This document shows positions 23,092 through 35,248 of a stretch of DNA of 48,429 nt, piece after piece. Location of the stretch: positions 1-48,429 of the forward strand of contig MU266543.1 in assembly GCA_021014945.1 (NCBI GenBank), written 5' to 3'. Position numbers and translations under genes: made by a program. A model generated the notes under the pieces. It made no database searches, was not told the origin of the DNA, and saw only the letters and a program-made list of their open reading frames with translations. The stretch's first letter is position 1, and each line of letters opens with the position of its first letter. The stretch comes from Leucogyrophana mollusca. Its lineage: Eukaryota; Basidiomycota; Agaricomycetes; Boletales.

Positions 23092-23952
23092 GGAGGTGGA
23101 GACATTTCTTATCAGAATAATATGAACTTGGCATCCGTTCGCCGCGTGTAGGGCGCATGCCATAAGCCCCCTTTTCGGGTCAACACCTTTCGGAGCTCGG
23201 GCACCATTATCAAAGATGTGCACTCGCGGAGAAACTGTTTGTCAAAGCTCTCGAGCGCGGCACCTCTATCTTTTTTTCATGTGGCCGTACTGGGAATAGC
23301 TGGGAAGTGCTGGGAAACATGATGTTGCCTCTGCACGTTGTGGTCAAAATAGGCGCTCTTGCAGTTGCGGTGCTCGCACTTTGTTCACAGCATTGGTCAA
23401 TCCTTGATCCCAAGTGTCTATCATATATATTTGCCGTGACTCGTTGCGTGAAAAAACCCACTCACGGCGCTTGTTCTTCAATACACTGTCAAGCAACGTC
23501 GACGAACCGAGCGTCTAACACGATTCGGCACCGTTCGGCAGTTGGAGCAGTGATCTTCAGGCTGTCGACCACAAACCACCCTAGCATTCGCCCAGGATAT
23601 CTATATTACCGAGTAGAGCATCGTCGAATGCACGCGTCGATTCAATTGGCGTAAGTCATCACCTTGTCGCGGGTAGTACACGCAGTGCAAGTTCGGCTCG
23701 AGAAGACTTGTCGACGAAATCATGATGGCAATCTCTTGGCCCACATTGTTCTCCGAAGCGAAAGAGGTGTAGTGAGGTCACATTTTTCCCCCTCGATCAA
23801 CTGAAGTCAATAAGCGGTGTCAGCACCTCATCAATGTTCGGGACATGTAAGTTAGAAAAGACACCTTGTCTTGCCTCTGCCTTTCTTCCTTCTGGCACCC
23901 TCATCGACCTATCGACCTTCCCTGTGATCTCCGTCTTGAAGACCAGGGCAAA
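23092..23952. other. Spacer before the MARVEL-type gene
   Basis: 861 bp without a recognised gene. A C/T-rich run near 23866-23945 precedes the ATG at 23953 and may be the core promoter. Confidence 0.45.
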
Positions 23953-25166
23953 ATGCCGGCCTTCCTTCCTTTGTTTCGCACTATCGTTTTCAGTGAGTGC
24001 CCAGAAGATCTAATTTGTGTGAAAGATCCAACTGCTGAGTCGTCTCTCAGCCCTTGCTACTCTATTTGCCATTGTCGTACTTGGCATCTCCGCCCACATC
24101 GAGTACCTAGTGTCGGGATACCAGAGCGTTTATTTGTCCTTTGCCGCCATTGGACTGGCAGCTGGCGCGGTGACGGCCCTGTCACTGCCCTTATTGTGAG
24201 CAACTCGCTCATGCGTCCATGACCTGACTTGACGTGTTTGAGCAGCTTGGTCCTAGCTCGCAGGAAAACCAAAGTATTCACCTCGATGATCGTATTCGAG
24301 ATCGTCTGGGGATGTAGGTCACTGGTATTTCAGTTTTCAGCGTTATCCTCACGTCTTTGTCTATAGTCCTCCTTTGGCTCTTGTGGGTTGCAACAGCCGG
24401 TGATTCCGCAGCCGCCAAGGCGTATTATTTTCCAGAAGGATGTATCTATCGGTGTGAGTCGATTGTTGTATATGATTCTTGGCGGGTTTTACTCATCGCT
24501 GCTCCGCTCGTAGCCCAAATCACCAATCAGATCTGTTACGAGTTCACGGTGGTAGAAGGGTTTTCATTCGTCATTTTCTTCGCTGGTGCGTATCTCGCGG
24601 GGTTCTTAACCATGCACGTCTTATTTTTATTTATTTTCAATCAAGTGTTTATCTACTACGACACACTGGTCCTCTACTCGATCATTAACGCCATCCGCGG
24701 TAAAGGCGTGTGGACCTCCACCGTTGCTGAGGCGAGCGCCGCGCCACCAATCCAGGGTGTCTTGGTCCCTATGACTCAATATGCTGCTGTTCCCGGGGCT
24801 CAAGGTCAGCCTCAATATGGCTACAATGCCTACAACCCCAATATGCCTCCCATGAACCAGGGCCAATACGGGAGCTACAATGGGCCCCCTCAACAGCCTC
24901 AAGGACCCTATAACGGCCCTCCACAGCAGCTTCAAGACCAGTACAACAGCGGTAGCGGCGCCCCCATGCAAGCAAACCCCCAGTACAATTATAACAGCTA
25001 CAGTCAGGCGAGCGTTCCTGGTTCGCCAGCACCTGGCACGCCTCAGCAGCAACCATACCAGGGCTACTCCCCATCGCCATCAACCAACGCTCACCTCCCA
25101 CCGCAACCGAATTACAATAACTATCCTCAGCAGCAGCTCCCTTTGCCAAGCGGTTATCAGCAGTAG
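23953..25166 (+). CDS. MARVEL-type four-helix membrane protein
   Basis: Exons: 23953-23992, 24051-24195, 24246-24313, 24367-24453, 24514-24585, 24646-25166; 310 residues. Four hydrophobic helices are visible: FTLATLFAIVVLGISAH, YLSFAAIGLAAGAVTALSLP, IVFEIVWGFLLWLLWVATAG and FSFVIFFAVFIYYDTLVLYS. A lumenal loop with two cysteines lies between helices 3 and 4. This is the layout of fungal MARVEL proteins, ending in RGKGVWTSTVAE at the cytosolic face. Such proteins sit in the plasma membrane or secretory vesicles. The C-terminal ~145 residues are a cytosolic tail of Gln/Pro/Tyr/Asn/Gly repeats (YNGPPQQPQ-like units). Introns 4 and 5 are each 60 nt and contain no in-frame stop, so an unspliced reading stays open; splicing is preferred because it restores a normal fourth helix. 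The acceptor at 24245 could also be 24242. Confidence 0.8.
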
Positions 25167-25668
25167 GAAGCGCCATACGCCCAATAGATCCAAGCATATT
25201 CGGATTTTGTTTTTTTTAGCGCCGTTCTTAGCACAAAAGTGACCGTCCAGTATGGACTGCGTATCATAGGCTAGCGCCTATTCTGCGCATTTATAGTTTA
25301 ACACCTTGATGTTGATTTATACCCCCCGATATATTCCCTGTTTTTTTTTGCACTCGAGTCAGCTTGACGCTAAGAAGGATTGGCTGTCTTCATTCTACAT
25401 CGGTTTTCAGCTAGGGTACGACCTAACACGCTCACGCGGTTGCACAGCTTCAAGTTTCAAGAACAATAACAAGGACGTGTGTTCTATGATTGCATTAAAG
25501 TCATCCGGTGACGACTCATACAGAGGCCTATCCTAGCAAATTTGGGGGTCATTGCGTACAAATGCGAGATCCTAGTAGTACTATGGAGTAGAAGGGGCGA
25601 GGCTACAGAAGAGTGGTAGCACATGCAATGCGAGAAGTCTATTACAACATCTGTGACCGGCACTCGAT
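25167..25668. other. Convergent 3' spacer
   Basis: Separates the tail-to-tail MARVEL and ARB1 genes. It has T-rich stretches (probable 3' UTR signals) and nothing else recognised. Confidence 0.5.
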
Positions 25669-28069
25669 CTAGGTCTTGCCCTTCCCCGTGGTCTTGCTGA
25701 TAAGTTTCGCCTTCTCAAGGGCAGCTTGACCTACAGCGAGGAGGCATGATGAGTAAACGTAGACGAAGATTGTAGCAAATGAGGGACGTACTCTGCTTGA
25801 CAAGGCTCCTCTTGTAGTCGACGATGGAGATATCCTCCTTCGTTAGATTCCGGATGGTCTTGTCCTTAACCTCCCAAAGTTCCTCTGCTACTTGGGAGAT
25901 TAAGCCTAGTTATCAACGGCGTCAGCGAGCAGCCTCATGGGAATGGGTTGTGAGACCTAGACTTACGGAAGTCATGGGATACGATGACCACACCGCCTTC
26001 GAATTCCTTGATCGCGAGGGCAAGGGCATCGATGGAGTCCATGTCCAAATGGTTCGTAGGCTCGTCTATAGACAAGCAAGCTTGGGTATCAGGGACAGCT
26101 GCGAGTATTGAAAAGGCGGACGTACCGAGAAGAAGAATGTGGGGATGTTCCATGGCTAGCTGTGCAAAGACGACACTAGAAGGTCGGTAAGCAAATGCTG
26201 TCGAATACTGCAGTAAAAACTCACCGGTTACGAAGACCATCAGACAGTTGTTTGATTGGCGAGGTCTGATGTTGCCCTGAAAGACCGAAACGACCAAGTT
26301 GTTGCCGCCATGCCTTGGAGAAAACATCAGAAACCACGAGCATAATAACGGATAAAAGGGTACCATGACGTCCTTCTCGGGATATTTCTGCGAGAAAATC
26401 GATTGGAAGTATTCGATGGGTGATTTCTCGTATGGCAGCTGGTCGGCAGAGTGTTGCGAGTATTTCGCTAGCTTCAGTGCGGCATGCTTGGAAACGGTTC
26501 CTTCGCACGGTTGCAGAGCGCCAGTAATAAGATGGAGGAGTGTCGATTTCCCAGCTCCGTTCGCACCAAGAATGGCCACACGAGAGTCCATGCTGAGCAA
26601 GGGGCATGAGCCAGCCGTGTCGAGTTAACGATGGATTCACTTACTCGATACCAAACGAGAGATTTCTGTACAAATAGTCTTCCTTCTTTCCCGAGTATGA
26701 AAATGCAACTTCGTTGAAGGCAATGATAGGCGGCGGTAGTTTACGAATGTCCTCGAAGTGGAAGCGCAGTGGTCGACCTGTTTCTACTTTCTCGACTAGG
26801 CCAGCAGCCTCCATTTTGTCAATGATCTTTTGCTTCGACTTGGCCTGTTTTACCAGGTTAGCGTATGTACCAGCGGAGGCGATGAATCTGATCATTATCA
26901 GTAAGCGACAGGCAGGCACAATGAAACGGAATGTTCCTTACTTTTTGATGTGCGCAATCTCTTCTTGTTGCTTGTGATACGCCTTCATCTGGTTGACTTC
27001 ATTTTCTTGCTTCGTCCGGACATAGGTTGTGTAGTTACCAGTGTAGTAGACGAGCTTCTTCTTCATCGTCAGGTCCATGATATTTGTGCAAACGGAGTCC
27101 ATGAAATCTTGGGAGTGAGAGGTGATGACAAGGATATGGTTGTATGTCGACAAGTAAGCCTCAAGCCAGACAACAGCGCCAAGATCCAAGTGATTCGTTG
27201 GTTCGTCGAGGAGTAAGATATGGGGCTTCACAAACAACGCTCGCGCAAGTGCGACACGCATCCGCCATCCACCACTCATATCCTTCGTAGGCTTTGCCAT
27301 CATAGTCTGAGTAAATCCCAAACCATGCAAGATACTACCCGCTTTCGTCTCGAAAGTGTTCGGGTCCATTTCTTCGAGCTCTTCATAACAGGCGTCAAGG
27401 GCAGCATCGTCGACATCGTCAGCAACGGAGAGCTCTTCGATGCGCGCTTCGAGCTTGGCAACTTTCTCCCTTGCGGATGCGATGATAAAGTCCACGGCGT
27501 TGACATCAGAAGGCTCAGCCTCCCCTCTCACAAGGTAAATGTCGATGTGCGGAGGTATCTCAATATCTCGTTCCGCTACCGACTGGAGGAACGTCGACTA
27601 CGATCTTAATTAGCAAGAGCACGTGGATAAGCGAAAGACAGTTCGTACTTTGCCCGATCCATTTTCACCCAACAGGCCATATCTCTGGCCATAGTTCAGT
27701 GCGATCTCTGCACCCTCGATAAGGAGACGGCCGTGGAACGATAAGGTAAAAGAGTCTATTTTGATATCACGCCCCTTGACATCGGATACGAGGACGCCGG
27801 CAGCACTCCTGCATTCCGCTTCAATGCTCCGATCTCAATGGTAAAGGTCGCAAACGTTACCTGTCTGTTGCGATCTGCAACTTAGCCATCGATGTCAAGT
27901 CATCCGTGCTAGTCGCAGCCGACATGCTCGTCAAGGGCGTATTCGTTGCACTCCCGCCATTAACAGATCCGGCAGGGGTAGACGTCGATGTCGAAGTACC
28001 ATTCTGTTTGCTAGCACCCTTTGCGGCCTTTTCTGCAAGACGCTTTTGTTTTGAGGCTGAGGGTGCCAT
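25669..28069 (-). CDS. ARB1: ABCF ATPase, ribosome biogenesis factor Arb1/ABCF2
   Basis: Exons (minus): 28069-27861, 27808-27649, 27597-26942, 26887-26645, 26592-26364, 26313-26225, 26175-26126, 26065-25967, 25905-25792, 25730-25669; 636 residues (family about 610-630). It is a soluble twin-ATPase ABC protein without membrane domains that shuttles between nucleus and cytoplasm and acts in 40S and 60S assembly. Domain 1: Walker A GENGSGKST (117-125), signature MSGGW (230-234), Walker [12 protein letters not shown] (254-261). Domain 2: Walker [10 protein letters not shown] (432-440), signature LSDGL (522-526), Walker B with DEPTNHLD (from 546). The LSDGL second signature and [10 protein letters not shown] are typical of ABCF2. 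The N-terminus is Lys/Ala- then Ser/Thr-rich. All ten exons keep phase. Confident. Confidence 0.95.
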
Positions 28070-29131
28070 TTTGGTGAGTTGGGGGTAAAGATGAAAGTGA
28101 GGCAAGAAAAATCACTGATCGATCCAGTGGCTCTGAAATCTTTGGTGGCAGGATCGGAGTTCGAAGGATGCACCAATGATTACCAAATCTCGCTGCTTTC
28201 GGTGGAGTAGAAAGGTTCACACAGCCTCGGGGCCGTTCAGAGTCACATCTACAAGGAGCCGGAGACAGTGGTTTCCCAGCACAAAGGAGTCCTGTGCAAA
28301 CAGAAATGTAACTGAGGAGAGAACGAGGCATGAGCTCGGCGTGCACAACAGGGGTGGAAATTTCTACGTCCTAAAACACATGTCGATGTCTACTCCGAGT
28401 CTCTTACTTAACAAGGTGTCATTTACCCGTTACGAGTTGCTAAGCTTGGCCTCACCTCCTGTGCTACCTGCAGTTTTCCAAGCGAAAGGGGTCCATTGTA
28501 GCATATCTGCAATTTTGCCCTAGATCGCATCGTATGACACTCATGTATAGTCTGCGCGGAAAGGGTGAGTTGCCAGCGTCAAAACGGCATTAAAACTGAC
28601 CCTTCGCACCCAGGGCAGATTCATTGCAGCCTCTGGTCGTGTAGAACAGAAGGCAATGTGTTTAATCTTCCTATGTGTGAAGACACAGGACCTGGCCGGG
28701 AAATATATTCGTGAGCAATACTGCGGCCCATCAGACTCCAGCACAATCGTCTTGGATCGCTCCAAAAAAGTGAGTCTATCAGGCCAGGTAAATGTCACAG
28801 TACCCATACATCGTCGTCCTGTCACCGTACATCTGTGCCTGGTGATCACGCAGCTACTCCTCTATAAACCATGCCTACCTCACGTTCAAACACAGGGATA
28901 TCCACTTACAAATGGGATCTGCGCGCTGCGTGACGCAGGCCTTGTTGCTGTTCGTTCATCACCACCAACCTCGAAGTGTTCAGGGTGTGCTTTGCCCACC
29001 GCACCCGTCCCTGACTTGGCGAGATCAGTTTGTTGGTCTTGTTCAAATAGTACTTGAGAGGATACCTCAACGCCTGTACGATAATGAAGGGAACTATAGC
29101 GCATCCAGCTTAGCCCATAGCGGACAACAGG
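28070..29131. other. Intergenic, nothing recognised
   Basis: ARB1 promoter side. A 133-codon frame at 28656-29057 (plus) has mixed composition but no family resemblance or supporting splice signals that could be fixed. Confidence 0.4.
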
Positions 29132-29494
29132 TCAATGCAAGAGTGAAAAGTTTGTGGTGTTGTCAACACGTACGACGTGAAGGGGAAGATTGTGAATCCC
29201 AAATGAACGCACGAAACCATGGCTAGAGATAAAAAATATTTTTCGCGACGATAGAGCTCCTTGGGAAGCATGAACTGGTGTCAAATCACAGAATAGAACC
29301 ATACCAGCGGGGTCCTGGCCGGCGTCGTGTGTGCGAGAGAACCACCGCCAAGGCAATTCGGATTCAAGGGTAAAGTGAACGTCGAAGGTGCTGAACTGAA
29401 GCATTATCGGACCTCTAGCATGCATACGAGGCCCCACCTGTGGGCACGCCACAATGAGGAAAAGAATTTTAATACGCCACAGTAAAGAAGCCAT
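29132..29494 (-). CDS. Possible small secreted protein, uncertain
   Basis: An intronless frame of 120 codons starting MASLLWRIKILFLIVA, which could be a signal peptide, followed by a segment with several Trp, Phe and His residues (ESELPWRWFSRTHDAG). I do not recognise a family, and there is no paralogue in the window. It could equally be a chance frame in the spacer downstream of the permease. Kept only because of the signal-like start. Confidence 0.22.
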   Translation of the reverse strand: MASLLWRIKILFLIVACPQVGPRMHARGPIMLQFSTFDVHFTLESELPWRWFSRTHDAGQDPAGMVLFCDLTPVHASQGALSSRKIFFISSHGFVRSFGIHNLPLHVVRVDNTTNFSLLH

Positions 29495-29880
29495 CGCGAT
29501 CTGATTGAAAAACAGCGCGGATGGTCGACCCGATGTCATATCAGCCAAGGTGGACTGATTTCAATGGCAGTCAGCAAGAGAGGGGCCACGGAGAAACTGG
29601 TGAGCGATGAGTGGAAGGACTTATCGGAGCGTCAAGATGGATGAACTCGATCGTCACGTGAATGGAAGACACACGATGGGAGCCGACTTGTCAACTACGT
29701 AGCAGATGTCCTGGTACGGCGACGACAGAGTTCGCCGACATGCGGCAATACAAAAAAGTGGATCTTGTTAGCCCGTAGCGAGAGCGGTATTTGTGCTACC
29801 TCAGCGGCAAAGGAATAGTACCATCCAAACCATAGATAGACAGTGTCGAGACCGCGAAGCGAATCCGGGGGGCGAGAATG

Positions 29881-32487
29881 TTAACTGCCTACGAGACTCT
29901 TCAATACACATGTCGCCATTCGTAGCAGTCTAGTCCTCCATGCGTTCGGCATCCCACTTTCCTGGGCTTCGCATTCTTTGCGCTCCTGATGATCCCGGAA
30001 TCGGATCGGATCACCTTCACCAGGTTTCCAGACAGCATCTGTGTCGAGGTCGACATCAAGTAACGGGACGAAATGTTGCTGTTTCTTCAAGATAACTCGC
30101 TCGTAGATGAAATATCCGGCGTAGAGTACGATATATAGGCAGACGCCTATGTACGTTGCGACGACGTTCTGGGCAGAAGATTTCAGGGGTGACTGATATC
30201 ACTATCCTTTTTGACGCACCTTGGCCTCAAAAGGGTCCTCTTTGACGGCCGAATAGCCTTCAGCGATGAACATAAGGGTGCCGAGGATTACAACGCCAGC
30301 AGGTAATAAAGGGAACAGGGGTTGGGTATATGGTAAATCAGATAGCGCTCGTCCTTGGGCACGATAAGCGAGGCGGAAACGCAAGGATATGAGGCCAATG
30401 GATGCCCAGACAAGAAGGGCAGATATGCCAGTGAGGTTCAGTAGCCATGTGAAGACCACACCTTCACCCCAGATGGTCGTGAGGAACGTGATGAAGGCCA
30501 CAGCAAGCGAAACACTGGTTGCAACTATTAGTGTCAGAGTAGCGTTACACAAAGATAGGAACTTGCATGAGCGCGGGTACAGGTACACCCCTCCGGTTCA
30601 CCCAGCCAAAGACACGGGGAGCTTGACCAGATCTCGCCAGGGATAACAGCATACGTGAGCTGGCGTAAAAGCACGAGTTCGTTGCGGAAAGGACGGCAGT
30701 CAGCAGTACTGCATTGATGATATGAGCTGCAGCGCCGAAACCGGCACGTTGGAACACTACTGTCAATGGAGATGCGGTTACGTCCGAATCTATTCACAGT
30801 ATTGTCATGAACAGTTAGCGCGTAGGAGGATTATAACATACTATATGCTGCGCGCAACAACGTTGGATCCTGCCAGCTGATGCACAATCCGATCGTCAGG
30901 ATGGTCAGGAGGTAAAATAGAACTATTCGAAAGAACGTCGCTTTGATAGCCCGAGGAACTGCCTTGTACGGCTGCGCGGACTCTCCAGCAGCTATTGCGA
31001 CTAACTCGATACCGCCAAATGAGTAAAATGCGTAAACGAAGGTTTGCGCGAAGTTCTGGAAGCCTCCGATGAACGCTTGCGAATTGTGAAAGTTTGAAAG
31101 GCCCTGAGGACATACGTTCAGATCATTGCTCCAAGTAGCTAAAGGGATACCTACCGGCCCAGGATGGCCTTTGACACCACCCCAATCAAAGATGAGTCCG
31201 ACGATGATGAAGAAAATTACCATCAACACCTTGATTAAGGCGAACCAGTATTCGGATTCACCTGGAAACAGCTTGAATTAGCACGGCTACGAGTATCACC
31301 CAGACTTGACCTCAAAAAAAACGGACCATAGACCCGGACATGGATGAGCTGCAATGCAAATACAGGTACGATTATGATTATCGCCCATTCCCATGCCTGG
31401 ACTTGGGGTGCCCAGTACTAAAAACAGGCTCTCGTCAGCGGAATCAGGAGATAGTATCGTGGCCGCGGTACACGGGGACATCACGATGGAAAATCTGACG
31501 ACTTGCCTGCAAGATGATGGCGGCAGCTGTCAGTTCGCTGGCTATCGTAACGGAGAGCGTCGAGTAAGGGTTAATTGCTTTGAGCGCTCAAGTTGCACAG
31601 AAGGCGTGCTCACGAATCGAGAGACTCCTGTGATTATAGACGAAAAAAGAAGGGCAGCGTATTTGTCAGTCTCTGAACGGACCGCAGTTCCTACAGACAT
31701 GAGTCAGACTCACCATTGGAACCAGTAGTTCCATCCTTTTTCGACGGTTATTGTTAGCTGTGGGGTTCCAAAGACAATAAGGACAATTTTTTTTTTACGT
31801 TACCTAACGTGAATCCGAGGGCAGGAGAGACGAATCTGGTTCCAAAGACGGAGAACGCTCCCGACACAGGATACATAGCCGCCATTTCGCCGCTGCAAAC
31901 AATCGTTAACCACGGCGTGGAACACACGTCCATCGCTGACCACTTACAGTGCAATCACGACGGAGTAAACGAAGATGCCAACCACAAAATACGACAGCAG
32001 TGCACTGCCTGGACCTGCGAGAGCGATGGCCTTTCCAGGTCGGACCATGAGCACGAGCTTGAGCCACGGGTGAGAGAACGAAGCCAGGACTTACCGAACC
32101 AGCACTCAAGAAGATGCCAGTCCCAATCGTACCTCCGATAGCTGCGAGGAAACACGAGGCGCAATTAGTGAATCATCGTCTCCGAGTACTGAGCTTGAGC
32201 AGAATCGAAACTCATAAAGAGCTAAGTTGTCCTCACTCACCAATCATCATGAGGTGTCTACTGTGCATTGCTCTCTTGGTATCATTCTGGGGATCTACGC
32301 CGCTGGTTCCGGCGAGGATCCTCGTCCACAGGCTAGTCTTGCCGGCGAAGGATGCATTTTCTGCGATGTGGCTGGAGTGAAGAGACGGTTCCTTTTCGGC
32401 GTCGTGTTTGTTTTTGTCGGAATCCAGGGTCGAGACGCGCTGGATTCCTGCGCTCAAAGCTGATGCCTCTTCGTTCCCTCTTGCCAT
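29881..32487 (-). CDS. Amino-acid permease, APC/YAT family
   Basis: Exons (minus): 32487-32241, 32141-32095, 32030-31948, 31892-31804, 31735-31714, 31627-31614, 31541-31507, 31417-31327, 31261-31155, 31103-30842, 30789-30567, 30514-30220, 30168-29881; 600 residues. It is a 12-helix proton-coupled amino-acid importer of the plasma membrane. Family marks: RHLMMIAIGGTIGTGIFLSAG at helix 1, ALGEMAAMYPVSGAF, GFTLGWNYWFQW, YSFGGIELVAIAAGE with PRAIKA after it, and NSCFYASSRMLLSLARSGQAP. The tail is cytosolic. Two introns appear to be GC-AG (donor GCAAGT at 31506 and at 30566), because only they restore family sequence in phase, and exon 6 is a 14-nt microexon. Substrate cannot be told from sequence. 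Confidence 0.88.
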
Positions 32488-33065
32488 AGCCGTCGAAGGT
32501 CTGAGAAAAAGACGGCGCCACGGGCTGCATGCTGAACAGTTAAGAAGCTGTAGCCTATTATGGCGCAATAGTTCGGGTTGGGCGCGAACAGGTACGCCAT
32601 GTCTTATCTCGGATCCAACTGGTAACCGGAGTGTCCGAATGTCAAAGGTCAGTAAGATGTGCGATGAAGTCCACACGAGAGGCGCGACTCAGTCTTTCGG
32701 CGAGAAACAATTGGAACGCATTTCCTCGTTGCGGTCCTTCAATAATTATACAGGGTATATGCTACTTCATTCTATCTTCGAAAGGACAGTTCCGATATCC
32801 GTGTGTGGTGATGGGAGGGCATACATGGGCCGGCCAGAATTAAGTAGAGGAACGCGGGCGGGACGGAGATATCCAAGAGTAGTATCGACAGTATGAACAA
32901 CCAAAGCGGTTCGGTAGGGTAGCACGACAGAGCCAGCCGACGATGAGCCGTATTATACGATTATAAGAGCGTGAAGGATAGCGTTGAGGCGAGAAAAGCG
33001 CGTGATAACAAGCTGGCGAGCCAGTTCCGTGGGATAGGTGTGCATTGGGTGTCGCAAGGAGACCC
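32488..33065. other. Spacer between permease and P450
   Basis: Promoter side of the permease and 3' end of the P450. Open frames here lack family features; no gene supported. Confidence 0.45.
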
Positions 33066-35091
33066 TCATTGGTTGCGTGGGTGGAAAGCGAGTTTACATT
33101 CCATGGACGCGGGAAAGATGACCTGTGAACAGCGTTAGCAATATAGACACGGCAAAAGGAACGTGTAACGAACAAAGCTATCTCGGATCTCCATGCTCCT
33201 CTCGTTGGTTTCTGGGGGCGCTACGACGTTGAAGTTCCTCGCCACAGCGGCGACGGAAAACCTCAACATCATCTGTGCCAAGTTCTGACCTCCGCATACC
33301 CTTGAGCCAGTCCCGAACGGGATCATGTACTGCGCCATCTTCATGAGCTGATCAGCATTGGTAAAAGTCTCGAGCCAACGATCGGGAAGGAAGGTGTCAG
33401 GAGAGGGGAAGATAGAAGCGTCACGATGCATGGACCAGCCTTGCGTGGAGACAATCGTGCCCGGAGGAAGGGCGTAGCCCATGAGGTCGAAAGCTTCGTC
33501 AAGAGCGCCGTTCCTCGAAGTCGATGATGGGACAACGCGTTCGAGGGGACTCGGCGCAGCACTGTAGATACGAAGTCCTGATTGGGTGCGGGAACTCCGT
33601 TAGTAAACTCCGAATAGACATCCCGTCGACAGAAAACTAACCTTCTTTAACGAAGGCGTTCAGGTAAGGTAGCCGTTGCAGAAGAGAGAAGTCGGGGATG
33701 GCGCGAGGGTCAGGTATCGCTTGGTCAAGCTCCGCCTGCAGTTTGGTCATGATGTCGGCGCGGCGACTGAGCTCCCAGAAGAAATAGGAGAGCGAGTTCG
33801 ATGTCGTGTCGGAACCAGCGATCCTGAATGGGCAAAGGGTTGGTCAGCCTTGTATTAAATCGCGCACAGGGATAGATCGCGTACATGTGACCCATCATTT
33901 CAGAGATGATATCGTGGTCGGGCATAGGCTGATCCGTGGATGTATACTTGTGCTCAAGAAGGCGCTGGAGCATCGGAACCTTCTCAGATTCGCCCAGCTT
34001 ACCAGAGTTCATCTGGGCGCGTCGCTCGTATACGCGTTCACCAACGAACTTCAAAAGCATAAATAAGTCAGAAACGTGTGTTTGGGTCTGGGAATACCAC
34101 AAACCTCGCCCATGATCTTATCAGAATCACACATCTGATGCCACCGGTTGTTGGGGATGCGGCAGATAAGGTCCCAGGCCCAGGTGGGCACTGCACTTCG
34201 CTGGATATTTCAAATGATCAGATGGGACTTAGCAAAGATGCAAAGAATCCTACCAAAACTCCGCGCTTCGGGAAGTCTGAGATGGCCGTCGACAAGGGAT
34301 CCTCGACGCCCACAATCCACTTGCTCAGAGCGCCCTGGCGATACCCATGTGATGAAGCGATGATGACATCAACCATATAGTGACGGAAAAGCGCGAGGCA
34401 GTCCACGGACTGTTTCCCCCCTACTTGTTCAAGGGCCTATCAGATCGCGAGATTGAGTCGGATTTAGTGGAGCTGAACGACTGAGACAAACCGTGACGAG
34501 CTCCAGTGTGCAATCAACAGCTTCCGGCTGGAAAAGCGTGAGATTGGACGGAGTGTAGTGGGTTGCGTAGCCTTTGCGGCGCATAGCGTGCCCGGCGTGA
34601 TCTAAAGTGCTCATCCTGGAAAAATATTAGTATATATGCGTGTATAACCAGTTGAATCACAAACGCATGGTCGTTCTCATTCCTGAATCAAGCAATTAAC
34701 GATGAATTGTGTAGATGGATATGATCTGCACGTACGTCATAAGACTCTTGTAGAACGTGCTCTTATCGAACTTGTGGACCGAGTATATGCTCCTCATTGA
34801 TGCGACATCCTTGAAGATCACCTTGTTGGGTGCAACACGGACGACAGGACCGTAATCTTCAAAGAGTCTGTGGTTCGTCTTGCATTGCTGGAGGCGGAGG
34901 ACATGCGTCGTTATCCAAAAGCTGGAGATAGCGGCGTACCAGGGGCCTGGGATGGAGCTCAACGGTGAGAAGAAGAGGTTGTAGATAGCGCGAAGAGAGG
35001 CGTAGAGAAATGCGATCGACAGGAAAAAGATACCGGTATTGTGGGGGATCCAAGAAGGGGATAGAGAAACGAGACTGAGGGTGGAATCCAT
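33066..35091 (-). CDS. Cytochrome P450 monooxygenase
   Basis: Exons (minus): 35091-34736, 34682-34665, 34615-34492, 34436-34254, 34200-34105, 34048-33885, 33823-33642, 33577-33174, 33122-33066; 527 residues, normal length. It is an ER-anchored class II haem-thiolate enzyme: one N-terminal membrane helix (about residues 19-40) and the proline hinge SSIPGPW. Catalytic features are complete: I-helix AGSDTT (316-321), K-helix EGLR (374-377), DTFLPDRW meander and haem loop FGTGSRVCGGQNLA with C469. The last 57-nt exon adds VIFPASMECKLAF-type sequence that matches the usual C-terminus; without that splice the frame would end early in foreign sequence. The NENDHAM and HAGHAMRRKGYATHYTP region is typical of basidiomycete benzoate-hydroxylase-like P450s. 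Substrate unknown. Confidence 0.92.
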
Positions 35092-35241
35092 GATGGAGGT
35101 ATAGCAGCGGAGTGTTGATATCTAATGCGATGCTCAAGAAAACGTCCAAATCCCTCGGGTCGCTGAAAGCTGGGAGTGGGGCAGGGGGGATGAGAGACAA
35201 GAGGATAGGGCAGCCAATATGGAGAAAAGCGACCCCGAGGC
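35092..35241. promoter_or_regulatory. P450 upstream region
   Basis: 150 bp between the TATA box and the ATG at 35091 (minus strand), presumed leader and core promoter. No intron in it is supported. Confidence 0.35.
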
Positions 35242-35248
35242 TTATATA
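35242..35248 (-). promoter_or_regulatory. TATA box of the P450 gene
   Basis: TATATAA on the minus strand about 150 bp upstream of the P450 ATG. Confidence 0.4.

Noticed and set aside
24760..25197. Overlapping minus- and plus-strand frames in the MARVEL tail
   Set aside because: Shadows of the Q/P/Y/N repeat coding sequence.
25935..26600. 221-codon minus-strand frame within the ABCF gene
   Set aside because: It reads through several introns; splicing restores the LSDGL signature and continuous family sequence.
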